Shown piece after piece: positions 54,901 through 62,945 of a DNA stretch of 64,000 bases (positions within the stretch are counted from its first letter, which is position 1; each line of letters starts with the position of its first letter). Source of the stretch: Daphnia carinata (taxonomy: Eukaryota > Arthropoda > Branchiopoda > Diplostraca > Daphniidae). The notes under the pieces are model-generated. The model did no database searches, was not told the origin of the DNA, and was given only the letters and a program-made list of their open reading frames with translations. The position numbers and the translations under genes were made by a program. The stretch lies in the NCBI RefSeq assembly GCF_022539665.2, contig NC_081336.1, positions 5,038,221 to 5,102,220 of the forward strand. Reading direction: 5' to 3'.

Positions 54901-55036
54901 TTTTTTAATTAATTGTGTATTTCATTTTTTTCTAGTTCGACACGCGTTATTTACGATCCTTTAAATTTTGACACGCGTTATTATACGGTTTTTTAAATTT
55001 TATCTTACATCAAGTTTACTTATTTTTTTTTCTACA
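51906..55036. other. Long AT-rich noncoding region
   Basis: About 3.1 kb with no supported gene. A likely 3' UTR follows the RRM exon to about 52200. Poly-T and poly-A patches are common (52130, 52190, 52300, 54300-54410). A direct repeat of TACGGAAGCGGCCTGATGAA plus about 15 bases occurs at 54545 and 54633. A minus-strand frame at 52234-52473 (KDDVGNDLIVVC) is unrecognised. Confidence 0.5.
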
Positions 55037-55422
55037 ATGGCTCTTGCTACACTTAAACCAGGTAAGGCTTTCGCTAATTGGGAGGAGTTTTAGACTTTTT
55101 TGCAGGAATTGGAGACTCCCACATAGCACCGGGCTGTCGTTAAAACATCCCGAGGATGTCCGATCGTCCCGAGTGAGGAGATCCCGAGGAGCTCTTTAGG
55201 TAATATTTAAGACCCCTTCCTTTCGTCCAAATGTCCGGGACTAGTAGTATCTTTAAGATAACTTTCAAGACAATCTGCGGACAAATTTAAGTTTTCATTT
55301 TGATGCATGAAAGACGTTCATGACGATGTTGTTTTTCATAGGCGAATTCCCAAATATATCTTATAGTTGCCTTTAAGACTTCCGTAGTTACCCTAGTAGC
55401 CCATCGGCACCGTTGCTAAAAT

Positions 55423-55489
55423 GGCTGTGGCTGGGATCGAACTCGGGTCTCCCCAACCACAGTCAGATGTTCTTTCCACTGGACCATTC
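55423..55489 (-). repeat. tRNA-like head, module copy 1
   Basis: The minus strand reads AATGGTCCAGTGGAAAGAAC (box A and D-arm) and GACCCGAGTTCGATCCCAGC (box B and T-arm), 30 bases apart. The plus-strand sequence up to about 55830 following it is shared with the second copy. Confidence 0.7.
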
Positions 55490-55830
55490 TATTCATATAA
55501 AGACTGATATTTCCGAACAATATAAATAGAAATCTAGAAAAATACTTAAGTTTTTTTCGACAACAGGTCAAAAACAGAATCTAAAGATGAAGTCAAAATT
55601 AAGTTAAACTTTCGTTCCCTCAAAAGCAATTAAACCAATTATGCTAAATGTTTCTTATTTTCAAACTTAAGTATGATTTGTTAATTTTTTTAAGGAAATG
55701 AATTATTTAAGATTAAAGTCCTATCATAACTAATGCTAGTTTTAAGCATTTCTTATGCTAAATAATATATATTTTCCTAACTCCCACTTTTCTAGCTTTT
55801 TTTTTAAAGCGCAAGTTTAATTATAAGGCG
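55490..55830. repeat. Body of repeated module, copy 1
   Basis: Shares long stretches with 56303-56640, such as AAGATTAAAGTCCTATCATA and TTCTTATGCTAAATAATATA, at high identity. It contains no ORF. The direct spacing is about 810 bp. Confidence 0.75.
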
Positions 55831-56233
55831 CTGAAACCACCCCCCAAAACTCAAGCTAACCTAATAAACGTATCCCATTTTTAATGAGCACAACATTTAA
55901 ATGATGCCGCTTTGATGCCGATTTCGTGCCTTAAACGTGTGTCGGCTCTCTCCGTCATCTGCGGAAGGTTTCGGGTGCCGAAATGGTACCCTTTTCATAC
56001 CCGCCTTGAGGATGCCTTAGTATCCTGCAAACGGGTACCATTTTGGTGCCGTTTTGGTGCCTCCCGTACGAAACGTTAAGCTAGCTCAAACTTGGTTTAG
56101 CTTGCGCTGCTACTGCTCCAGGCCCCTCCAAGCTAACGATTTCAAGTTTAAATTTTTTACGATTTAAGCTTGGAAATTCAAGCTAACTAGGCCCGCGCGC
56201 CGCTAGCTTAGATTAGGCAAAGCGAAAAATAGA

Positions 56234-56302
56234 AGGCTGTGGCTGGGATCGAACTCGGGTCTCCCGCACCCCAGTGGGATGTTCTATCCACTGTAGCATT
56301 CT
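56234..56302 (-). repeat. tRNA-like head, module copy 2
   Basis: Minus strand: AATGCTACAGTGGATAGAAC and GACCCGAGTTCGATCCCAGC. The GGCTGTGGCTGGGATCGAAC (plus) segment is identical to copy 1. Confidence 0.7.
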
Positions 56303-56640
56303 ACATATATTATTACTACTATTTTTGAACAATACAATAGAAACCTAGATAAATACTTTTCTCTGTTTTTTTTCGACAACAGGTCACAAACAGAATAATA
56401 AAAACCAAAAGATGAAGTCGAAATTAGGTTATACTTCTGTTCGCTCGAAAATTATTAAACCAATCATCTCCAATCTAAATGTTTTTTATTTTGAAACTTA
56501 AATATGGTTTGTTAATTTTTTTGAAGGAAATTAATTATTTAAGATTAAAGTCCTATCATAACTAATGCTTGTTTTAAGCATTTCTTATGCTAAATAATAT
56601 ATATTTTCCTAACTACCATTTTTCTAGCTTAAACTTATTT
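56303..56640. repeat. Body of repeated module, copy 2
   Basis: Second copy of the module body, nearly identical to 55490-55830 in its last 150 bp. The sequence beyond (56640-56990) is unrelated and GC-richer. Confidence 0.75.
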
Positions 56641-58740
56641 CAGTAGCTTAATTTTTGTAAGCTAAAGGGCAAGCTGGTGAATTCACAGCTTGCGCAAGTT
56701 TAATTTTAAGGCGCTGAAGCCACTCCCCAAAACTTAAGCTAACCTAAACGTATCCCTAGCTTGAAATCTGCAAGCTAGCGACGGGTAAGCATGATGAAGC
56801 TAGGATTTGGGCTTCGCCAAAACGCAAGCTTACCGTTTCGTACGGGCTGTCAATCGGTGCGATCGGTGTTCGGTGTCAATGCGATCGGTTGTCAATGCCT
56901 GCAAATCGGTGCGGATGCCTTTCCGGTGTGTACGGCACCTTTCGGGTACCGAAACGGCACCGCGTGCTACTAGGGTATGGATCACGACGTCCCAGAGAAT
57001 GGAAAATGACGACCAAATGCATAGAAAATTACGTCTAAAGTATGGTTAAAGACATCTAACAGACGTCATAAAAAATGGAATATGACGTCAAAAACTTTAC
57101 GAAAATATGAGGCCTAAAATGGTAACAAGAGTCCACATGACAAGTAATATATTCTTGAATTAGCAGTGTACATCAACACATTGCGGGGCCATACGACCAA
57201 TACAGGATCAAGTAAATAAATAGGGACATGTAAAAAAGCATCACGATTTGTTTGCTGTACTTTGCACGTTTCGCACGTCAGGTTTCAACAATTCTTCTTC
57301 GAAATGTTGGAAGTCTTCTTTCGTTTTCAAAGAAGTCCGACAATAAAGAAATAATGAATTTTGATTGTTTTACGTTCATTTTCGCGCAATAACTGATGAT
57401 ATGTTTTTACGCTGTGTATACCCCTTAAAAATAGACTGATAGAGGCGACTTAAATTTTCGGGTATAGGCGTCTACAAGGCATCTCAAAAACACCCAACAG
57501 ACGTGTAGAGCACATTTAAAAGACTTCTTTAAGATATTTTAAGACGTCTAGAAAACACCTGCATTTTGCCTTTAACTTCACTGATAAAGCTGTAGGAAAT
57601 TCGCCCTATCTAGACGTCTTAACGACACCTTCTGCTGATCCCGTTTTTCTCTTCAACAATTGTCCTGAGATAGTCTGATCTTGGACGTCTTAAGAATATC
57701 TTATTTTAATCTTAGTCCTAGGTCCCGAGTTAGTCTTTCCGGGGACATTAGTTTTCGAATCGTCTTGTCCTTAATTAAGCCTGTCTTGACGTCTTTAAGA
57801 CGTCACTTTTTAGTCTTCCTTTTTAGACGTCCTTTTTTGGACAGAGCTGTCTTTGTACCAAAGTAGGCCTGACCGGATATCTTTGAGACGGCCTGTTTTA
57901 GTCAGGGATGTCTTTCGGACTATGGGACATCCTTGGCATATCTTTCAGGCAACCCGGTGCTATGTGGGCTGTTAATTACTACCCGCTACGATTTAAGGAC
58001 AAGAAAACTATCACTGCTTACAATAAAGTGGTAAGTTTTAAATACTGATATCATCAACTTTCAATTAATAATAACATGAATTTTTTTCGCAGTTAAAAGG
58101 TGCAACTTTGGACGAAAAGTGGAAATTAAAGCATGCTACCATCGTTTGCAAGCAGAATGGAAAGCCCCAATCCCGCCCGAAGGATCAGACTCGTCCCAAC
58201 CAATTTCAGTTTGCCTGCAATTGCCCTTGATTTCTTTAAATGGTCAACAAATCCATTCACAAAAAAGAAACCAGTCGACCAAGCTAGATGTAAGTTACAC
58301 ATTACCAATGCAGTTACAATTAGCTCTAACAGATTATTTTTTCTTTTAGTTGTGCTGACAAAGTTGATGGCAGGTGGAAACGATGCGGCCAACAAAGTAC
58401 TAAAGGAATCATCTCTTTTCACCGAAGAGATGGTTTTGACATTTCCACAGGAATTGTCAACCGCAATCCTAGAGGAAGAAATAGGAGATTTGGGTAGATT
58501 CAAGATGTATTTCGACGAGGATGCATGGTTAGGAGTAACTAGCTTAGGTAAATGTTTTCATATTAATAATTTGTAATTTAAAATTAATAATTTATTAATA
58601 ACGGCAATTCTTCGTTTCTTAGTTGCGGAGAAGAAAAGACTTATCGAAAAGAGGAAATCCAAATTTTATTGTAATACTTGTTCTAAAGTTATTGGGGAGG
58701 TGGGCACTGTTATTTGTTCTTGCAGCCTCCGGCTGAATAC

Positions 58741-58935
58741 TCGGGACTGATGAATTATTACCAGACGGTGAAGAATTTCGTAAAATAATTCGAAGTCCCA
58801 AATGATTACGCTGATAGAGGCGATGATCTGGTTGCGGATTTTAAAGATTTTACAACAAATGAAAACCAACGTAAATATCTTTTCCAGGATATTGAAAAAC
58901 AGCGTCAGTCTGTTGTTCATGGGTTTTTCAAATAA
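58741..58935 (+). pseudogene. Transposase-like C-terminal fragment
   Basis: The frame MNYYQTVKNFVK-stop-FEVPNDYADRGDDLVADFKDF ends with EKQRQSVVHGFFK and TAA at 58933-58935. It matches the C-terminal motif at 2625-2740 (DYQTVKNFA...LEVTNDCAERGVKLVGDF), so both come from the same transposase-like family. Only about 60 codons remain, with one internal stop at about 58789. Confidence 0.6.
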
Positions 58936-59661
58936 TCTAATTTAAATTTTGCAAAACTGTTTCGTTTTTTCGTCTTTTATAATACCGACTAGGGTTCTGT
59001 GCATTACTAGCAACCCTAAAACTTTTACGATGAGGTACAAATTTAGACTAGTGTTTTACTAGAATTGGGCGGAGCGCGCTCTCTACGAGAGCGAAAAAAG
59101 AGCTCGCTCGCTGAATACACTGACCGACGAGCGAAAGCGTCAATTTAACTGTGCGCTATTTATTAACCAAAAATAAAAAAAATTCCTTAAAGAACTGCTG
59201 AAAAGAAGAACAAATAAACGTGATGGTTTTTTCTCATTCTCGTGATTCTTACTGTGGAACTGCGTAAGTTGTTTGCGAAAAAATTGTTTTATGAACAGAA
59301 TTGCATATCATCCAGGAAATGGCAGCCTTGCCCGTCGAAAGCTGGCTAGAAAACAACTTAATTAGGCAATACCTAATAGTAAGCCCTACAAGATCGCTTT
59401 CAATAGTAGTTAACATCTAAAACAAATGTTTTTCATTTGGAACTTTTTTTATTAAAAGTGCGAGAATGAAATTGAGTGTAATCGCGCCCATATTTATTTT
59501 TCGCGAGCGAGAGTGAAAATCCGCTAATTTTAAGGCACTAAGTGTGTAACGTTAAAGCTCACAGCGCGATTGCGTTTCAGTGAGCTATGCCAAAATCTGT
59601 TTATCGTATAATAAGCTATTATCTTTCCAAAGTACATAATTTTAACTTAAATAATTGAACT
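58936..59661. other. Noncoding with palindromic GAGCG-rich patch
   Basis: AT-rich sequence. Around 59065-59130 GCGCTCTCTACGAGAGCGAA and GAGCTCGCTCGC make nested palindromes, and a related CGCGAGCGAGAG occurs at about 59498-59512; these could be the ends of a small MITE-like element of about 450 bp, unproven. Confidence 0.35.
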
Positions 59662-60013
59662 TGTAAGGTTCTCATAACCGTTTATTATACCCCAGTACAA
59701 GTGCACACAGTGACAGAGCAAAGGCAACTCCGATTAATGATTAAGAAACACGGGTTTATATACCAGTAAGGGGCTACAGCAGCGCACGTCATGGTGATAA
59801 TTAGCATCACGCTTAGACGGCGGGGGCGTGACAAGGTCATGGCGCGATGGCTGTATGCCACGCGCCATACCCAGTTCCGTGCCATAGAGGCGCTGCGCTA
59901 AACATACTCAGAGCGGCTCCTATTCAATAGGTGGTGACGTAGTGTATACACTACGCCAAGGATAGCATAGGCTACCGCCAAGTGTACATGAAAGTGTATA
60001 TTGACTCATTACA
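59662..60013 (-). repeat. RE3 3' LTR
   Basis: On the minus strand it starts TGTAATGAG at 60013 and ends GAACCTTACA at 59662 (352 bp), with inverted TGTAA/TTACA termini. TATATAAA lies at about 59756-59763 and AATAAA at about 59681-59687 (both minus). An 18-bp perfect palindrome lies at 59938-59955. The 5' LTR is outside the window, so no target duplication can be checked. Confidence 0.8.
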
Positions 60014-60028
60014 TTCCTTCCCCCTTTA
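60014..60028 (-). promoter_or_regulatory. RE3 polypurine tract
   Basis: Minus strand TAAAGGGGGAAGGAA stands directly before the LTR start TGTAATG. This is the plus-strand primer site of LTR elements and fixes orientation and LTR boundary. Confidence 0.85.
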
Positions 60029-60261
60029 TCGATAAGAGTTGGTCCTCCAACTCCATACTACACACTAGATATTTCTTATGCCCTAGGCGTATACAAATGG
60101 GGACTAAACACTTCAACGTTGTTTATACGAATGAGCTTTTTTGAGTTACATTTTTTTTTTTAACTAAATCTAGGGCCCCGAAAGTTTTCAAGATATCTAG
60201 CATTTATTTATTTTAATATTGTACTCTGAGTTCTACTTGGTGGGTGCGGCGATTCTTGTAG
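60029..60261 (-). other. RE3 untranslated region after the ankyrin ORF
   Basis: AT-rich sequence of about 230 bp between the ankyrin stop codon and the polypurine tract. No gene seen. Confidence 0.6.
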
Positions 60262-61496
60262 TTAATCTTCTTCCGACGCTGAACCGGCTCCTCTCCTTCT
60301 CTTGCAGCTTCTTTCTCGGTCATAGTGAATTATCAGCGTTTTATGGCCTTTTCTCCTCGGTGTTATATTTCTGTTAAGGAATACTTTAGCTATTTCTTCT
60401 CTTTCGCCGATGTAATCCGTGGCATAATTTCCAAGATAGTCTGGTTCGTCATATCTCGCGCCGTTCCTTAACAGCACTTCAATTATCTCGGGGTTACCAT
60501 ATCGTACGGCTACAATAAGGGCCGTTTCATGGCACGTCAGAGATTTTTGGTTGATGTTTACACCGTGCATGCATGCACTGTTTACATATTTTTTCTTGCT
60601 GTTGAATCTCGCTGCATAGTGTAGGATCGTTTCTCCATCGCGACTTAACTGTTTTATCAGTGGAGTTATCCACAAAAAACCGATGCTTTCTTCGTTTTTT
60701 AATGCGATGGCCACCATTAGGGGAGTTTCCCCTAGACAGTTCCATTCGCTAAACTGACACCTGTGGAATGACAGTAATAATAATAGTTCCGTGACGTCGT
60801 ATCTTTTCTTATTTACAATTTCGTGGAGCATGGTTCTTCCGTTTGGGAATTTTGTATCCAACAAGCTTCCCACGCTCCTCCCTGTTGCTCTTCCCTCCTC
60901 TTCTTTTCCTTTCAGAAATTTTCTAAGCGTTTTTCGAGGGGCGTTGATTATCTCGAAGACGAACTGTCCTCGTTCGGCTGCTATGGTGGCTAGCCTCTCG
61001 ATGCGTTGATTGGCTGCATCGCCGGCCGCTAAAGGAGGGAAGGTCTTTAGCATGCAGTTACGGCAACTGCGAGTGATGTGCTCTTTTTGGGCGTGGTTTA
61101 GTCCTCCTTCTTCGTTGCTTGCGGGTGTGTCGTAGTAATCACCTCTGTGTCCCATCTTACTCCGATCGTCGTCACTGTGAAACACACTTTCTTCGTCGTC
61201 ATATTCGTACGGCCCAGCTTTTGAAGTACTTTCAAAGCTTCCGGTCGTATGATACACGTCGTCGTTGTCGCTGCTACTGTCTTCCATTGACGTGGTGTAG
61301 TGTCCATCGTCGTATTCGCTACTAATGGATTCTTCACCTTCACTTGTGTTTTCTTGGGGCGGTTCACCTTTACTGTGATTGCAATTTGACTGTTTCTCGT
61401 CCCGATTGCGGTGCATGTCTGGCAGTTCTACTGTCGTTGCGTCGCTGTCCGCGATATCTCCGTCCTTCTTGATCTGCTCAATCATTTTTTTAGCCA
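60262..61496 (-). CDS. Ankyrin-repeat protein in RE3 (downstream frame)
   Basis: 411 codons. The N-terminal 130 residues are acidic and polar with Tyr/Asp/Ser-rich repeats (DDGHYTTSMEDSSSDNDD, DDVYHTTGSFESTSK). A CRNCML motif follows, then four to five ankyrin repeats: GRTMLHEIVNKKRYDVTELL, GETPLMVAIALKNEESIGFL, GETILHYAARFN, ETALIVAVRYGNPEIIEVLLRNGA and a final YATDYI unit, then a basic C-terminus (RERSCKRRRG). It has no internal stop. Ankyrin repeats bind proteins; IkB-like viral ankyrins are one possible analogy. It probably depends on a -1 shift from the upstream ORF. Confidence 0.8.
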
Positions 61497-61709
61497 ATTT
61501 GGGTCATCGTCACCACTTTCCTCTATTTCGTGTTTCGCGATTTCTACTTCAGTGCACAATTCAGGCCCTATGTCAGACGTCGGTCTTTTCTCGATTTTTA
61601 TGGCTTGTTGAGTTTCATCGGTTCCTATCCAGTCGTTTACTAGATCTTCAACCCAGCACGGGCGTTCCTGTTTGATTGGATTCCGTTCGTTGTTGATTGT
61701 AGACGACAT
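61482..61709 (-). CDS. Upstream ORF joined to the ankyrin ORF at a seven-A run
   Basis: ATG at 61709 (minus) gives 75 codons (MSSTINNERNPIKQERPCWV ... DDDPNWLKK) to TGA at 61482-61484. The last codons are CTA AAA AAA TGA; the run A-AAA-AAA (61485-61491) is a canonical -1 slippery heptamer, and slipping back one base joins the ankyrin frame directly (…LKKMIEQIKK). It could equally be a one-base error in a homopolymer. The combined protein would be about 480 residues. Confidence 0.6.
   Translation of the reverse strand: MSSTINNERNPIKQERPCWVEDLVNDWIGTDETQQAIKIEKRPTSDIGPELCTEVEIAKHEIEESGDDDPNWLKK
61485..61491 (-). promoter_or_regulatory. Candidate -1 frameshift site
   Basis: Seven A residues on the minus strand in the register A AAA AAA immediately before a TGA. 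No strong downstream stem was obvious by eye within about 70 bases. Confidence 0.35.
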
Positions 61710-61941
61710 CTTGGTTTTAGGGATAGTAGGTTAGGAATTGAAGAAAGTCAGGAGTTGTTTGAAGTGTCTGTTGACTTTTGCTAAGATTTGTTTCCAAACT
61801 GAAGTTAGTGTTAGTGTACATCATCTTTTATAGTACCCATTTGGTTTGTCGGCTTTTCATCATTAGCTCGGCCTTTTATTTGGGTTATCTTTTAAATGGG
61901 GTATCATATTAGGTGTCTATTAGAGCAGAACTATCCTACTA
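61710..61941 (-). other. Region upstream of the ankyrin ORF
   Basis: AT-rich sequence between the MITE and the ATG at 61709. It could hold the leader or splice acceptor for the ankyrin mRNA; no specific signal recognised. Confidence 0.4.
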
Positions 61942-62415
61942 CAGTGCCGGTCCACTTATAGAACCGCTTAGCTATAGAACCAGCTCGGTTATCGAACCGA
62001 TTTTTCCTTGCCGTGTTTCAGCGCCGCCATTGGCTGTATTTTGAACTAAATCCATATTTTTGGGTTCGAACGTACGGATTACGCATTTTAAAACGTACAA
62101 GCACATGTTATTGAAATTGGTTTTAGCAATTTTAGACAATAGTACAAATTGGCTTAATGACTTTACGTAAAATAATAGCCTTCCAAACGAATTCAGGCGG
62201 AAAACAATAAAACAAATGACTTATCGTGCTGCTTTTCTCTTTGCCTTTTAATGTTATCAGAATTTTTAAATAACTGTATTACAAAATGACACTTTTCTTG
62301 TCGTTTTGTTTTTTTCCATTTATTAATTAAGGGCGCTGAAAAACGGGAAATAAAAATCGGTTCGATAACCGAGCCGGTTCCATAGCTAAGGGTTTCTAGA
62401 AGTGGACCGGCACTG
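61942..62415. mobile_element. MITE with pogo/Tc1-like inverted repeats
   Basis: CAGTGCCGGTCCACTTATAG starts an inverted repeat of about 80 bp whose partner ends AAGTGGACCGGCACTG at 62415; the ends are flanked by TA on both sides (61940-61941, 62416-62417). The arms contain repeated CGGTTATCGAACCG/ATAGAACC words that form internal palindromes. No coding capacity in 474 bp. TA duplication and CAG ends point to the Tc1/mariner-pogo group. Confidence 0.85.
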
Positions 62416-62864
62416 TATCTAATATAATGACCAATCGTTGATGGGGCATCCTCTTTGTGGTAGAACCTTATTGTTGGTAAAATAATGCAGGAATGGTTGA
62501 GGTATTAAATTCTAATATGAGAACCCCCTTCCCCCTATTCTGGGTAGTTGCATAGAGATCAGCACTACCCCTGTGCTATTCGCTTTTACATTCACATACT
62601 GTCAAAATCTGTGTGATGAAAGAATCGACGATAGGTGGCTCTGAGATCGGCTGCTCGGTTATAGAACCATTCAGTTATAGAACCGCGCACAGGCCGGTTC
62701 TATAACTGGACCGGCACTGTATAAGCTTTATTTATTGTTTTTGTCTATTACTGTTTGACTTGCTGTGTTTGTATTTTTACTTTGATATATGTAATATACT
62801 ACTTTCTTTTAATGCCTTGTGTTTTTCACTTATTATTATTTTTTTTTTTCATTTTGTATTATTA
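62416..62864. repeat. Second MITE end and AT-rich spacer
   Basis: At about 62650-62719 lies a further copy of the same MITE end (GGTTCTATAACTGGACCGGCACTG then TA), with CTCGGTTATAGAACC upstream, but no matching left end nearby. It may be a truncated neighbour or an alternative right end of the MITE at 61942. The rest is AT-rich. Confidence 0.5.
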
Positions 62865-62945
62865 TTATTTTTTTTTTGCAATTTGTTTTCTTTTTTTTTT
62901 TTTTATATGTATATATATATATATCTTTTTTTTTTTTTTTTTAAT
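62830..62945. repeat. Poly-T and TA microsatellite
   Basis: Runs of 8-15 T with ATT and a (TA)n core near 62905-62923. It now forms the last codons of the RE3 env frame as a Lys/Ile run, so the original stop codon was probably displaced. Confidence 0.8.

Larger units (their letters stand above)
55118..57968. mobile_element. TIR element, non-autonomous, 2.85 kb
   Basis: CCCACATAGCACCGGG at 55118 is repeated inverted as CCCGGTGCTATGTGGG at the right end (57953-57968). The flanks share CT (55116-55117 and 57969-57970), and disregarding the element plus one CT puts the two parts of an ORF in frame. Inside, both ends are rich in GACGTC/AGACGTCTT-type palindromic motifs, especially 57000-57900. 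Two related modules with tRNA-like heads (55423-55830 and 56234-56640) lie in the middle. No transposase is encoded. The superfamily is unclear; a 2-bp CT duplication is unusual. Confidence 0.7.
55037..58735 (+). pseudogene. Unrecognised multi-exon gene, first exon split by a TIR element
   Basis: ATG 55037 encodes MALATLKPGKAFANWEEF, a TAG at 55091-55093, then FLQELET up to 55117, where the TIR element begins. The frame resumes at 57971 (NYYPLRFKDKKTITAYNKV), intron 58031-58092, exon KWKLKHATIVCKQNG to about 58226 (frame break), KKKPVDQAR up to about 58289, intron to 58348, TKLMAGGNDAANKVLKESS ... MYFDEDAWLGVTSL to about 58540, intron to about 58621, then KFYCNTCSKVIGEVGTVICSC (Cys-rich) to a stop near 58735. 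The Cys pattern suggests zinc binding; it recalls gene families common in Daphnia but I cannot name it. GT-AG introns of 60-80 bp. Confidence 0.55.

Noticed and set aside
61098-61367. Thr-rich minus-strand ORF and plus-strand ORFs near 61119-61675
   Set aside because: Shadow frames of the acidic N-terminal part of the ankyrin protein.
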